Assembly: GCF_000973105.1 (NCBI RefSeq)
Contig: NC_015844.1
Span: forward strand, 124,001-188,000
DNA: 64,000 bases
DNA from: Zobellia galactanivorans
GTDB lineage: Bacteria; Bacteroidota; Bacteroidia; Flavobacteriales; Flavobacteriaceae
Reading direction: 5' to 3'
The position numbers and the translations under genes are program-made. Below the pieces are notes generated by a model. It did no database searches. It was not told where the DNA came from and saw nothing but the letters and a program-made list of their open reading frames with translations. This document shows, one piece after another, positions 25,712 to 34,732 of the stretch (position 1 is its first letter; every line of letters starts with the position of its first letter).

Positions 25712-26971
25712 ATGAAAAAAATTTTAATCGCCTTCTCGATAGCTATTTTCATAACTAGTTGTTCTTCATACAAAAAGACCCTCAAAAAGCAGACCGACCC
25801 CATTCTTTCGTCTACTTTTTACCAAAACCAGTTTACGGGACTATTGGTTTTCGACCCCGAAAACAGGGACACCCTCTATGCCTACCAAAGTAAGAAATAC
25901 TTTACCCCTGCAAGCAACACCAAGATCTTCACCTTATTCGCTTCGCTTCAATTGCTGCCCGATAAAGTTCCTACCCTCAAATATTGGCAACAGGGCAAGA
26001 AACTTTACGTTCAAGGCACCGGAGACCCGGCGGCCCTACATCCTTACTTTAAGGATAGTACGGCCCTAAACTTTCTAAAGCGCCACGCCAACATAGAACT
26101 CGACCTGAACAATCTTGAGGGGGAAAAGCTAGGTCAAGGTTGGGCATGGGACGACTACGACTATTACTACCAGCCCGAAATGACCCCAATGCCACTTTAC
26201 GGCAATGTCGTGAGCATCTCACGGACCAAGGTAATACCCGAATTCTTTAAAGGGAACATCGTACGCAATTGGCATCGCAGAAACAGGGATTTGGAAAAGA
26301 ACACCTTTTACGTTGCGCCTTCTAGAAGAGACACCGTAGAAATACCCTATAGAACCGATTCCGTCTTGACCAAAAAGTTACTGGAAGCGGCCTTAAACAA
26401 GAACATCAGCCTAGGCAAGCCCGCTTATACCCCTAAGAAAGAAACCTTGTACGGCATACCCACCGATTCGCTTTACGTACGGATGATGCATGAGAGCGAT
26501 AATTTTATCGCCGAACAACTCTTAATCCTGGCCTCTTCCACCCTATCGGACACCCTTAGCGGTAAAAAAGCCCGAGATTACGTTTTGGAAAACTATTTAC
26601 AGGACCTTCGTCAAGCCCCAAGATGGGTAGACGGATCAGGCCTATCACGTTACAACCTGTTTACTCCCGAAGCTATGGTAAATGTGCTCGATAAACTATA
26701 CCAAAGTATGGCCCGAAAAAGGCTGTTTGCCATTTTTCCCGAGAACGGGGTTTCAGGGACCTTAAAAGGATGGGATTACGATGGAGGGGTACCGAAACTC
26801 TATGCAAAGTCAGGAAGCTTAAGCAATAACTACTGTTTAAGCGGCTACCTCATTACCCGATCGGGCAAGACTTTGATTTTTAGTTTTATGAACAATCATT
26901 ATAGGCAGCCTACCTCCGAAGTAAAAAAGCGAATGCAACAGGTGCTACGTCAGGTTGCGGAAACCTATTAG
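25712..26971 (+). CDS. D-alanyl-D-alanine carboxypeptidase/endopeptidase, PBP4 family (S13), lipoprotein
   Basis: 419 residues from the ATG at 25712, which starts a lipoprotein signal (MKKILIAFSIAIFITSC); upstream ATGs at 25679 and 25700 are less suitable. The three penicillin-binding motifs are present: SxxK as SNTK, SxN as ESDNF, and KTG-like KSG in YAKSGSLSNNY. PBP4 enzymes cleave the terminal D-Ala or peptide cross-links of peptidoglycan in the periplasm. The lipid anchor makes it an inner- or outer-membrane tethered form. Ends 24 bases from the convergent Nudix gene. Confidence 0.92.
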   Translation: MKKILIAFSIAIFITSCSSYKKTLKKQTDPILSSTFYQNQFTGLLVFDPENRDTLYAYQSKKYFTPASNTKIFTLFASLQLLPDKVPTLKYWQQGKKLYVQGTGDPAALHPYFKDSTALNFLKRHANIELDLNNLEGEKLGQGWAWDDYDYYYQPEMTPMPLYGNVVSISRTKVIPEFFKGNIVRNWHRRNRDLEKNTFYVAPSRRDTVEIPYRTDSVLTKKLLEAALNKNISLGKPAYTPKKETLYGIPTDSLYVRMMHESDNFIAEQLLILASSTLSDTLSGKKARDYVLENYLQDLRQAPRWVDGSGLSRYNLFTPEAMVNVLDKLYQSMARKRLFAIFPENGVSGTLKGWDYDGGVPKLYAKSGSLSNNYCLSGYLITRSGKTLIFSFMNNHYRQPTSEVKKRMQQVLRQVAETY

Positions 26972-26994
26972 ATTAGTATCGTTCTCAGGAAATA

Positions 26995-27579
26995 CTATTC
27001 CAATAATTTGTGGATTGCGGCGTACTGTAACAAAAGAATGGTCTTGGCATCTTTGATCTCGCCGGAAGCGATCATAGCCATTGCCGTTTCGAACGGGTAC
27101 TCGAGCACCTCAATATTTTCGGTCTCGTCTTCCGCTCCACCGCCTACACCTACTTTCATTTTTTCTTCGTAGGCGCCTATAAAAAAGTGAAGGATCTCGG
27201 TAACCGAACCCGGCGACATATAGGATTCGAATACCTTTTCCACATTGTCGACCTGATAGCCCGTTTCTTCCTCTACTTCTTTCTTGATGCAATCTTCCGG
27301 ATTATCACCATCTAAAAGTCCGGCACAGACCTCGATCATCATTCCATTTGAGTTCCCGTTGATATAGGTCGGCATTCGGAATTGACGGGTAAGAACCACT
27401 GTACCTTTTCTTTGGTTATAAAGTAAAATTGCGGCTCCATTCCCCCTATCGTAGGCCTCTCTTTCCTGAGTTTCCCAAGAACCGTCTTCTTTTTGGTAAT
27501 CGTATACATATTTGTTGAGTGTATACCAATTATCGGAGAGCACTTCTTTTTTTATATTCTTAATACTGCCGTTTTTCAC
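26995..27579 (-). CDS. Nudix hydrolase, NudK-like (GDP-mannose pyrophosphatase)
   Basis: 194 residues from a GTG start at 27579; no ATG lies near the conserved beginning ([20 protein letters not shown]). The Nudix box [20 protein letters not shown] has the one-residue-shorter first part and Asp/Lys substitutions that are also typical of E. coli NudK, with CAGLLD before it and [19 protein letters not shown] at the end. NudK hydrolyses GDP-mannose and related nucleoside diphosphate sugars. Substrate assignment rests on this resemblance. Cytoplasmic. Confidence 0.88.
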   Translation of the reverse strand: MKNGSIKNIKKEVLSDNWYTLNKYVYDYQKEDGSWETQEREAYDRGNGAAILLYNQRKGTVVLTRQFRMPTYINGNSNGMMIEVCAGLLDGDNPEDCIKKEVEEETGYQVDNVEKVFESYMSPGSVTEILHFFIGAYEEKMKVGVGGGAEDETENIEVLEYPFETAMAMIASGEIKDAKTILLLQYAAIHKLLE

Positions 27580-27634
27580 CGTGTTGATCTATGGGTTTGT
27601 TCGGGCCGAAACGGCCCATGTAAGATGTAATAAA

Positions 27635-28054
27635 TTAAATGGCATTTTCCTTTTCACCAAAAATACGGCCTAAGGCCCTTTTAGAAATAGGTTTATCAAA
27701 ATAGCCCTTCACCTCTGAATGTTGCTTTGCCCGCTGCCTTTCCTTAGTACTTAAAAATGCGGATAGTATATAAATGTCGGTTTTTTTAACATGCATAGGC
27801 AATTCTTCAAATTTCTCCAAAAACTCCCAACCATCCATTTTTGGCATCACAAGATCCAATAAAATAATATCGGGAAGCTCTTCGGCCCCTTCAAGACTAT
27901 CATGTAAAATTTTCAAAGCGACCTCCGCACTGTCAAAATCCAATACGGTATAAGGTTTGCCCAGTTGCTCTATTCCGTATCTGGCAGCAAATAGTGAGAC
28001 GAGATCATCGTCTATTATCCAAACCCGTAGCTGTTTAAAGTCTTGTAGTTCCAT
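27635..28054 (-). CDS. Single-domain response regulator
   Basis: 139 residues from the ATG at 28054 (an upstream start at 28075 gives seven unlikely residues). A lone receiver domain: acidic pocket IIDDD, phospho-acceptor Asp67 in LLDLVMPKMDGWEF, the Ser of YILSAFL and the Lys of GYFDKPIS. No output domain, so it acts by protein contact, like Rcp1 or CheY-type proteins in Bacteroidota phosphorelays. No kinase is adjacent; its partner is unknown. Confidence 0.88.
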   Translation of the reverse strand: MELQDFKQLRVWIIDDDLVSLFAARYGIEQLGKPYTVLDFDSAEVALKILHDSLEGAEELPDIILLDLVMPKMDGWEFLEKFEELPMHVKKTDIYILSAFLSTKERQRAKQHSEVKGYFDKPISKRALGRIFGEKENAI

Positions 28055-28151
28055 ATCCCCCCTAAAATATAACAAGAAAAACCTTTCAAATCTAGAGATT
28101 GATCTCTAAATACCTCAAAAGTATGCAAAACGATTAATTTAAGCGCTATCA

Positions 28152-28808
28152 TCATACCACTGTTACCGCTTTATTGAGATATCTTCTAAAAGGGAGCATT
28201 TCTTTGTACACATTTATAATTTTCTCTTCAAAATCACCCCTAAACACTTCATTAGTAGCAAACTCGTGTGCCACGGCAAAGGTTTTATTTCTCAAAAAAT
28301 CAATGTATTTATGGTCATTGGGGAATCCTTTGGGCGCTTTTACGAGTTTGACATCTTCATACAGGCCTCCGAAGGTGTTTTTAAACGACTTTTTCTCAAC
28401 AATCTTCTTTAGGTTTTCCCCATCATAATCAATGGCGTCTCGTATACTTTTCAATGTTGCCGCATCGGGTCGCCAAAAGCCGCCTGCCATGATACATCTT
28501 TCTATACCGATTTCAATATAAAAATCGCCCGTAAGCGGTCTTTTGTCCAAGCCTGCCCCAAAATGGTCTTTATACACCGGTTTATTGGGGTGAAACATGA
28601 GGTTGTTATTGATTCTGTTGATTCCTTTTTTGCCTGGTGTATCAAAATACTCCGCATCGATTTCGGCCAAGCTAAGGTTCATATGGTCTAACCACTTTAT
28701 AAAATCGTCCCGAACTTCCTTATACCACTTCCTATTGGCATCCATCCATTCTTTGGAATTGTTTGTATTGAGTGCCTTTAAAAATTCTACCAGGTTTTTA
28801 AAATCCAT
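28152..28808 (-). CDS. DUF2461 / TIGR02453 family protein
   Basis: 218 residues. Matches the family in FLKALNTNNSKEWMDANR, INRINNNLMFHPNKPVYKDH, FGAGLDKR, GDFYIEIG and AGGFWRPDAATLKSIRDAI. The family is widespread but has no known activity. Cytoplasmic. Part of a run of minus-strand genes with gaps of 65-75 bases, without clear functional link between them. Confidence 0.92.
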   Translation of the reverse strand: MDFKNLVEFLKALNTNNSKEWMDANRKWYKEVRDDFIKWLDHMNLSLAEIDAEYFDTPGKKGINRINNNLMFHPNKPVYKDHFGAGLDKRPLTGDFYIEIGIERCIMAGGFWRPDAATLKSIRDAIDYDGENLKKIVEKKSFKNTFGGLYEDVKLVKAPKGFPNDHKYIDFLRNKTFAVAHEFATNEVFRGDFEEKIINVYKEMLPFRRYLNKAVTVV

Positions 28809-28873
28809 CTAAATTCAGCGCCATTGCGCTTTTTCATTATATATGTTCTACGCTGTATCGGTTTGTGCTTTGG

Positions 28874-29671
28874 CTAAAACCGATTGTCACCTCCGACAAT
28901 ATCGCCAAGGGTTCCCAGAATACTTCCTTCCCCTTTATCTTTCCCTCCTTTTGGAATCGAGGCCAATACCCTACCGGCAAGTCTGCTGAACGGCAAGGAT
29001 TGGATATATACGGTACCCGGCCCCCTTAAGGTAGCAAAGAAAAGTCCTTCTCCCCCAAAAATGGTGTTTTTTATTCCGCCCACGAACTCTATATCGTAAT
29101 CTACGGTTTGCGAGAACCCCACAATACAACCGGTATCTACTTTTAGTATTTCGCCAGCTGCCAATTCCTTTTTTGCCATGGTACCTCCGGCATGGACAAA
29201 AGCCAAACCATCGCCTTCCAATTTTTGCATAATGAAACCTTCTCCTCCAAATAAACCTCTACCCAATTTCTTGGAAAATTCGATACCCACCGATACTCCT
29301 TTTGCCGCACACAGGAAGGCATCTTTTTGGCAGATGAACTTGCCTTGTTTTTCCGAAAGGTCTATAGGAAGGATTTTCCCAGGATAGGGAGAGGCAAAAC
29401 TCACCTGTCTTTTTCCCTGTCCTATATTTAAAAAGGCCGTCATAAAAAGGCTTTCACCGGTCAAGATCCGTTTTCCAGCGGAAAAAATCTTGCCGAGTAC
29501 CCCGGTATCTTGGTTGGAGCCATCCCCAAAAATAGTATCCATCTTTATATCGGAATCCATCATCATAAAACTTCCTGCCTCGGCCACTACGGCTTCTTGC
29601 GGGTCTAGTTCTATCTCTACGTATTGCATTTCTTCACCGTAAATCTGGTAATCGATTTCATGTGCGTTCAT
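28874..29671 (-). CDS. AIM24 / TIGR00266 family protein
   Basis: 265 residues with a glycine-rich beta repeat fold: YVEIELDPQEAVVAEAGSFM, MMDSDIKMDT, FFTA-like ESLFMTAFLN, GGEGFIMQKLEGDG, FAHAGG-like FVHAGG and GGEGLFFATLRGPG, the marks of the TIGR00266/AIM24 family. Members form double-stranded beta-helix trimers; a role in membrane organisation is suggested in yeast, but the bacterial function is unknown. Starts with MNAHEIDYQIYGEEMQ, a standard family N-terminus. Confidence 0.92.
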   Translation of the reverse strand: MNAHEIDYQIYGEEMQYVEIELDPQEAVVAEAGSFMMMDSDIKMDTIFGDGSNQDTGVLGKIFSAGKRILTGESLFMTAFLNIGQGKRQVSFASPYPGKILPIDLSEKQGKFICQKDAFLCAAKGVSVGIEFSKKLGRGLFGGEGFIMQKLEGDGLAFVHAGGTMAKKELAAGEILKVDTGCIVGFSQTVDYDIEFVGGIKNTIFGGEGLFFATLRGPGTVYIQSLPFSRLAGRVLASIPKGGKDKGEGSILGTLGDIVGGDNRF

Positions 29672-29745
29672 TTCTTATTCGTTTTTTCGTTGATGATTGT
29701 TAGTTAACTTTTGACGGGAAAATGTTACAATAAAATGGGAAAAAA

Positions 29746-30201
29746 TTATTGTTTTACCCGTATCGTCCACTCAAATTTAAAAGTAGACACCACTACCCCA
29801 TCTTCATTTACCCCAACGGACTTCATCCAAAAGGCTTGTCCTTCACCCGTAGCCAAGGTTTTGTCTATGGCCTCTTTGATCAAATGACCGTCTTCACAGG
29901 TAAACGTAATCTTACCGGTCGCCTTCTTAGAAAAATTGGCGGTGTTATTCGCCACGAGCATCGATATCTTTTTTCCGCTTTCCTTGATCTGGGCGATGAC
30001 CATGGCCCCGGTACTTAGTTCGGCGGCCATCCCTTGTACCGCCCAAAACATACTTTTAAACGGGTTTTGGTTGAACCATTTGTGCTTTACCGTTACCACT
30101 GCCTTGGTTTCATCGATATAGCGCAACCGCACCCCACACCACCACGCAGAGGGTAACTTAAAGAATGTAAATGTGTTGAACTTGCCCGTAGATACTGCCA
30201 T
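29746..30201 (-). CDS. DUF4442 hotdog-fold protein
   Basis: 151 residues from the ATG at 30201; a start 16 codons upstream (30249) would add a Lys-rich segment and lies in an AT-rich promoter-like region. Features: FNTFTFFKLPSAWWCGVRLR, FNQNPFKSMFWAVQGMAAEL and ATGEGQAFWMKSVGVNEDG, matching DUF4442 proteins, which share the hotdog fold of acyl-CoA thioesterases. Substrate unknown. A near-consensus -7 box (TACATTTA on minus) sits about 25 bases upstream. Confidence 0.88.
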   Translation of the reverse strand: MAVSTGKFNTFTFFKLPSAWWCGVRLRYIDETKAVVTVKHKWFNQNPFKSMFWAVQGMAAELSTGAMVIAQIKESGKKISMLVANNTANFSKKATGKITFTCEDGHLIKEAIDKTLATGEGQAFWMKSVGVNEDGVVVSTFKFEWTIRVKQ

Positions 30202-30283
30202 TGTGTTATATATTTTTCCTAAATGTATATATTTTTTTCGTCTTTTCAATTGTTAATTCTATGTTAATATTCAGTACTTTGTT

Positions 30284-30315
30284 TTGCATAGTACCTTCTT
30301 TTAGACATATATTTG
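30284..30315 (+). promoter_or_regulatory. Bacteroidota-type promoter before DUF4870 gene
   Basis: TTG at 30284-30286 and TATATTTG at 30308-30315 with a 21-base spacer match the TTG / TAnnTTTG consensus well. The ATG follows 19 bases later. Best promoter match in the window. Confidence 0.7.
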
Positions 30316-30334
30316 CATAAGAAATTACTAAGTC

Positions 30335-30814
30335 ATGGAAAGTACACTAACAAAACACGAACGGAATTTAGCTGCCATGCTGCATGCCTCGGCCTTTTCT
30401 AAATTCTTTATTCCCTTCGGCAATTTTATTATACCCTTGGTATTATGGACGGCCAACAGAAGGGACTATGCCTTTGTAGATTATAACGGTAAGCAGGTTT
30501 TGAACTTTCAAATTAGCCTACTACTCTACTCTATCGTATTGGGTGCTATCAGTATACCGCTTTTCGCCGGCTTATTTCCTGGATTACTGAACGGTAGTCT
30601 TTTGGGTTTAGACCATTTGAACGACTACAACAACCTTAACATAGACTTTAGTCAGAGTCTTAATCTTAGTGGTTGGCTCTTTCCTTTGGGCATGGCCGGA
30701 CTGGCGCACGGCGCTCTCTTTGTCGTTAATGTAGTCTACACCATTTTAGCCGTTATCCGTACCAACGAAGGCCAAGAGTTTACCTACCCCCTCACCATAA
30801 AATTTTTAAAATAA
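30335..30814 (+). CDS. DUF4870 membrane protein
   Basis: 159 residues with three to four hydrophobic helices (about 22-40, 58-82, 110-140). It contains the family features HASAFSKFFIPFGNFIIPLVLW, here visible as FIPFGNFIIPLVLW, then DYNGKQVLNFQISLLLYS and a C-terminal FTYPLTIKFLK. Function unknown; DUF4870 proteins are small inner-membrane proteins. The stop overlaps the next start (TAATG), so the two genes are translationally coupled. Confidence 0.92.
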   Translation: MESTLTKHERNLAAMLHASAFSKFFIPFGNFIIPLVLWTANRRDYAFVDYNGKQVLNFQISLLLYSIVLGAISIPLFAGLFPGLLNGSLLGLDHLNDYNNLNIDFSQSLNLSGWLFPLGMAGLAHGALFVVNVVYTILAVIRTNEGQEFTYPLTIKFLK

Positions 30815-31266
30815 TGAAGCTATACGTCGTCATCACCTTGATTCTTTTACTTTCCGGTTTTTCGGACATGACGGCGCAGCCTGTTATCGAAGCATCCTTA
30901 AAGGAAACCATAACCCAATTAGACCGTACCTACTTTGAAGCGTATAACAGCTGCAATATGGAAAAGCAAGCTGAAATGTACGCCGAAGACATAGAGTTCT
31001 ATCACGACAAAGGAGGTTTGACCACCTCGAAACAAGATTTACTCGATAGTTTAAAGAAAAACATTTGCGGAAAGGTAACACGAGAGTTGGTAGAAGGCAG
31101 TATTGAAGTCTACCCCATTAACGAATACGGCGCCGTAGAAATTGGTTTTCACAAATTTCACAACAACGAGGAAGCCGACGCCATATCAGAACCGGGCAAG
31201 TTTATTATTATATGGAAAAAGACCGAAGCCATCTGGAAAATTATGAGGGTCATTAGCCTTCATTAG
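30814..31266 (+). CDS. Exported NTF2-like / DUF4440 protein
   Basis: 150 residues with a signal peptide (MKLYVVITLILLLSGFSDMTA). The remainder has the cone-shaped NTF2-like fold signature: TYFEAYNSCNMEKQAEMYAE, DIEFYHDKGG and a C-terminal IIWKKTEAIWKIMRV. The family ranges from ligand-binding proteins to ketosteroid-isomerase-like enzymes; no function can be assigned. Coupled to the DUF4870 gene by a one-base overlap. Confidence 0.88.
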   Translation: MKLYVVITLILLLSGFSDMTAQPVIEASLKETITQLDRTYFEAYNSCNMEKQAEMYAEDIEFYHDKGGLTTSKQDLLDSLKKNICGKVTRELVEGSIEVYPINEYGAVEIGFHKFHNNEEADAISEPGKFIIIWKKTEAIWKIMRVISLH

Positions 31267-31326
31267 CATAAAAAAGGTACTCATCATACCTGATCAAAAA
31301 GGAGTTTATTCATCAATCAATTTACC

Positions 31327-31382
31327 CTGGTTCCGCAACAAGGGCCCCACTAATCACGGGGCGATAACCTCAGCGGAACCAG
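31327..31382. other. Nested inverted repeat upstream of PadR operon
   Basis: Outer arms CTGGTTCCGC (31327-31336) and GCGGAACCAG (31373-31382) are perfectly complementary. Inside, GCCCC (31344-31348) pairs with GGGGC (31358-31362), and AGG/CCT can add a middle stem. No T-tract follows, so it is not a standard terminator. It lies 100 bases before the PadR start and may be a structured leader RNA or an operator. Confidence 0.65.
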
Positions 31383-31481
31383 AGTAGACAAAAAACGAAC
31401 AATCACACTATGCAGGGTACCATTTACGAACAGACACGTTCCCCCAATTTTAAGGAACTGCATAAAAAGCAAAACGAAATT

Positions 31482-31811
31482 ATGAATGTAGAAAATACAA
31501 AAGCACAGATGCGCAAGGGCGTTTTGGAGTACTGTATTTTGTCTATCTTAAACGGAAAAGACAAATACGCCTCTGAAATTCTCGCCACGCTGAAAGATGC
31601 TAAAATGCTTGTCGTAGAGGGCACCATTTATCCTCTGCTAACCCGATTAAAAAATGCGGGACTTCTCAGTTATCGTTGGGAAGAATCAACTTCCGGCCCA
31701 CCGAGAAAGTACTACGCCCTGACAGAAAAAGGTAAGCTTTTCCTAAAGGAACTGGACAGTACGTGGGACGAGCTAAGAACAGCTACAAATTTGGTAACCA
31801 ACAATCAATAA
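31482..31811 (+). CDS. PadR family transcriptional regulator
   Basis: 109 residues from the ATG at 31482; an upstream ATG at 31410 would add 24 residues without similarity to the family. Winged-helix features: MRKGVLEYCILSILNGKDKY, EGTIYPLLTRLKNAGLL, SGPPRKYYALTEKGK. PadR proteins usually repress neighbouring genes and respond to small molecules or membrane stress. It heads a run with the PspC-domain and head-GIN genes (gaps of 64 and 121 bases), the same partnership seen in many Bacteroidota, and probably controls them. Confidence 0.92.
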   Translation: MNVENTKAQMRKGVLEYCILSILNGKDKYASEILATLKDAKMLVVEGTIYPLLTRLKNAGLLSYRWEESTSGPPRKYYALTEKGKLFLKELDSTWDELRTATNLVTNNQ

Positions 31812-31875
31812 ACCTAAAAAAACCGCCCTGTAACAGCAACCCCCTTATGGGCTTACAGCGAAAAAAAGACTAAAA

Positions 31876-33717
31876 ATGAACAAAACTATAAACATTAATC
31901 TAGCGAATATGCTCTTCCATATGGATGAAGATGCATACAACAAAATGCAGCGCTACCTAGAGTCGGTAAAGCGCTCTTTCGCCAATACCCCGGGCAGTGA
32001 CGAAATACTGGCCGATATTGAGGCGCGTATAGCCGAACTCTTCCATGAGAAGCTCGACAACGAGCGCCAGGTCATTACCATAAAACAGGTAGACGAGGTA
32101 ATCGCCATCATGGGGCAGCCTGAAGATTATATGGTGGACGAAGATATCTTTGAAGACGAACCCCATACGGGAAGAACGAATTCCGATCATAGAAAATCAA
32201 AGAAACTATACCGCGATACCGAGCAGAAATACGTAGCCGGTGTATCTTCGGGTTTGGCCCACTACTTTAATATCGACCCTTTGTGGATCCGTCTTTTATG
32301 GGTACTTCTGACCATAGGTTCTACCGGTGGGTTTATCCTGATCTATGGCCTACTTTGGTTATTGATCCCTGAAGCCGCCACAACTGCGCAAAAATTGGAT
32401 ATGCGGGGGGAGGACGTCAACATCAGCAATATAGAACGCAAGGTCAAGGAAGGCTTTGATGATGTTGCCCAAAAAATTAAGAGCGTTGATTATGAAGGTG
32501 TAGGTAACAAGGTAAAAAGCGGAGGTAAGTCGTTTTTTGACACCCTTGGGGACATTATCATGTTCTTCTTTAAGGTCATCGGAAAGTTCATTGGCATTAT
32601 CTTGATCATTATCGGGGCCTCGACTATCATAGGCCTTTTTATAGGCATGATAACCGTGGGTATTTCCGATATGGTTCAGATACCTGGCCTTAATATGTAC
32701 AATCTGGTAGATGCCAGTAACATGCCCATTTGGCTCGTATCCATACTCGGTTTCTTAGCCATAGGCATTCCGTTTTTCTTCCTTTTGTACCTAGGTTTGA
32801 AAATTTTGGTCAACAACTTAAAGTCCATCGGTAATATTGCGAAGTTCTCTTTATTGGGACTCTGGTTGATCTCGATTATCATGCTCATTGTCTTTGGTAT
32901 CAAACAAGCTGCCGCAAGAGCCTACTCAGACACTTCCGAGCTTACCGAAGACCTTTATTTTAGAGACCTAACGGATACATTGGACATTCAGGTAGTAGCC
33001 TACGATACCCGGTTCAGGAACAAAAGAAGGGTTGAATTGGACGGACTCACCATTACCCGGAACGAAGCTGGAGAAGAGGTTATGGTTCTTGACGACGTCA
33101 GCTTTTATATTGAACGTTCACGAGACTCGATAGCCAAAATAGAAATCGTTAAGGAATCCGACGGTTCTTCCTTTAAAAAGGCCGAAGAATTGGCCGAAAA
33201 GATCAATTACGAATACAAAATAGAAGGCAATACCTTGTTGCTCGAAGACTTTTTGACCACCGCCCGTGAGAACAAAATCATGAACCAAGAAGTACGGGTA
33301 AACATATTCATACCTGCGGGTGCCCTTTTAAAGTACAACAAAGAAAGTGGTTTTAACTGCTGGAGGTTCCATGCCAAAAATGATAGGGACCTAGACGGTT
33401 GCGAAATTAAAGGCGAGATATGGAAAATGGGTGCCGACGGGGAGTTAAAATGTCAAGAATGCCCAGAAATATCAGATATTGAAGAAGACGACGGCAATGG
33501 AAGGAACAAGATCAGAATAAACAAAAACGGCATCGATATCGATATTCAAGACGACGGTGAATCTTTCAAAATGAAAATTGATGAAGAAGGGGTGCAAATA
33601 AAGGCCCATGAAAACGATGCCAATGGAAAAAACGAAATCAACATAAATGAAGATGGCATCAACATAGACGTTGATGACAATCATCCAGAACCAGAAGCAC
33701 CTGATCCAAAAATTTAA
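31876..33717 (+). CDS. PspC domain membrane protein with HAAS-like N-terminus
   Basis: 613 residues. Residues 1-95 form a helical domain (YLESVKRSFANTPGSDEILA, DIEARIAELFHEKL, VDEVIAIMGQPEDYM) that resembles the HAAS domains often controlled by PadR. Residues about 112-172 are PspC (YVAGVSSGLAHYFNIDPLWI, then a helix ending GLLWLLIPEA). Further helices lie about 233-262, 283-310 and 320-345. The remaining soluble part ends in an Asp/Asn-rich repeated tail (NKNGIDIDIQDD, NEDGINIDVDD). PspC senses envelope stress in other bacteria; here the role is inferred. Likely co-transcribed with the PadR gene upstream. Confidence 0.9.
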   Translation: MNKTININLANMLFHMDEDAYNKMQRYLESVKRSFANTPGSDEILADIEARIAELFHEKLDNERQVITIKQVDEVIAIMGQPEDYMVDEDIFEDEPHTGRTNSDHRKSKKLYRDTEQKYVAGVSSGLAHYFNIDPLWIRLLWVLLTIGSTGGFILIYGLLWLLIPEAATTAQKLDMRGEDVNISNIERKVKEGFDDVAQKIKSVDYEGVGNKVKSGGKSFFDTLGDIIMFFFKVIGKFIGIILIIIGASTIIGLFIGMITVGISDMVQIPGLNMYNLVDASNMPIWLVSILGFLAIGIPFFFLLYLGLKILVNNLKSIGNIAKFSLLGLWLISIIMLIVFGIKQAAARAYSDTSELTEDLYFRDLTDTLDIQVVAYDTRFRNKRRVELDGLTITRNEAGEEVMVLDDVSFYIERSRDSIAKIEIVKESDGSSFKKAEELAEKINYEYKIEGNTLLLEDFLTTARENKIMNQEVRVNIFIPAGALLKYNKESGFNCWRFHAKNDRDLDGCEIKGEIWKMGADGELKCQECPEISDIEEDDGNGRNKIRINKNGIDIDIQDDGESFKMKIDEEGVQIKAHENDANGKNEININEDGINIDVDDNHPEPEAPDPKI

Positions 33718-33838
33718 ACCAGGGCACCCTATTGGCCCAGTGTAATCAATTCAGCAACAACATTTGACATTTGAGTCTGAAAATCTGGCCAAAACACAAC
33801 ATATAGTGCAATTTTACATCAATCTTAAAACAACGATC

Positions 33839-34570
33839 ATGACAACTTTAATTCGTATTGCAATAGCATTTTTAGTAGCGCTATTTTTATCTTCTTGCGG
33901 TTTTGACATAAACCTCGGGGATTTTGGCGCGGGAGAAAAGGGTAACGGAACCGTGGTAACCGACAAACGGGATATTACGGACGAATTCACAAAGGTATCG
34001 GCTTCGGAAGGCCTAGCCGTCTACGTGACGCAATCTAAAGAGTTCGACATAAAAGTAGAGGCGGACGAAAATATCATAGACCTCATTGCCACGGACATTA
34101 AAAACGGGAAATTACGTATCCACGCCAAACAGAATATAGGCCGTGCCACTAAAAACGTATATGTCTCACTTCCGGTCATTTCAAATTTAAGTGCCTCTAG
34201 CGGATCGCGGATACAGACCGAAAAAGCCCTTAAAAGTGATAATCTTGACATAGACGGTAGCAGCGGGGCCCAAATCAATATTCAATTGGTTGCCGATGCC
34301 TTGGAAATAGACGCCAGCAGTGGCGCTAACCTCAACATATCGGGACAAGCCAACCGGGCTGACGTAGATGTGAGCAGTGGAGCCAATATCAACGCCAAAA
34401 ATCTATCGATCCAGACCTGTTCGGCAGATGCCAGCAGCGGCGGAAACATTAAGATCCATGTATCGAAATCGCTTATAGCCGATGCTAGTAGCGGAGGTAA
34501 CATAGCCTATTCGGGCAATGCCAGCGTAAAAACTAAAAAATCGGTTTCAGGTAGCGTACACAAGTATTAA
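33839..34570 (+). CDS. Head-GIN domain (DUF2807) lipoprotein
   Basis: 243 residues from the ATG at 33839, which begins a lipoprotein signal (lipobox LSSC); the upstream ATG-like start at 33764 adds 25 unlikely residues. The GIN domain is a right-handed beta-helix; here its repeats are visible as DGSSGAQINI, DASSGANLNI, DVSSGANINA, DASSGGNIKI and DASSGGNIAY. Function unknown; often found with PspC and PadR genes in Bacteroidota, as here. The anchor places it in the envelope. A terminator follows. Confidence 0.92.
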   Translation: MTTLIRIAIAFLVALFLSSCGFDINLGDFGAGEKGNGTVVTDKRDITDEFTKVSASEGLAVYVTQSKEFDIKVEADENIIDLIATDIKNGKLRIHAKQNIGRATKNVYVSLPVISNLSASSGSRIQTEKALKSDNLDIDGSSGAQINIQLVADALEIDASSGANLNISGQANRADVDVSSGANINAKNLSIQTCSADASSGGNIKIHVSKSLIADASSGGNIAYSGNASVKTKKSVSGSVHKY

Positions 34571-34594
34571 GGCCACATTACATACAACCACCAA

Positions 34595-34628
34595 TGCAAG
34601 CTGTCGAATTTTCGGCAGCTTGTTTTTG
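34595..34628 (+). terminator. Intrinsic terminator after head-GIN gene
   Basis: CAAGCTGTCGA pairs with TCGGCAGCTTG (one G-U pair), followed by TTTTT. Ends the PadR-PspC-GIN unit. Confidence 0.8.
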
Positions 34629-34732
34629 GTTTAACCCCAGATCAGGCTTCATCTTTTTAACTTTTCAAAAAAAAGCCGCAAGACCGGCACAATCCTTTTT
34701 TCTCTTTTTATATTAGTGGAAACAATTGGACC

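Noticed and set aside
31327-31382. Calling the nested inverted repeat a terminator of the upstream NTF2-like gene
   Set aside because: No T-run follows either arm on plus; the sequence after it is A-rich.
34200-34560. DNA tandem repeat in the head-GIN gene
   Set aside because: The repetition (AGCAGCGG-like) reflects protein beta-helix repeats, not a separate DNA element.
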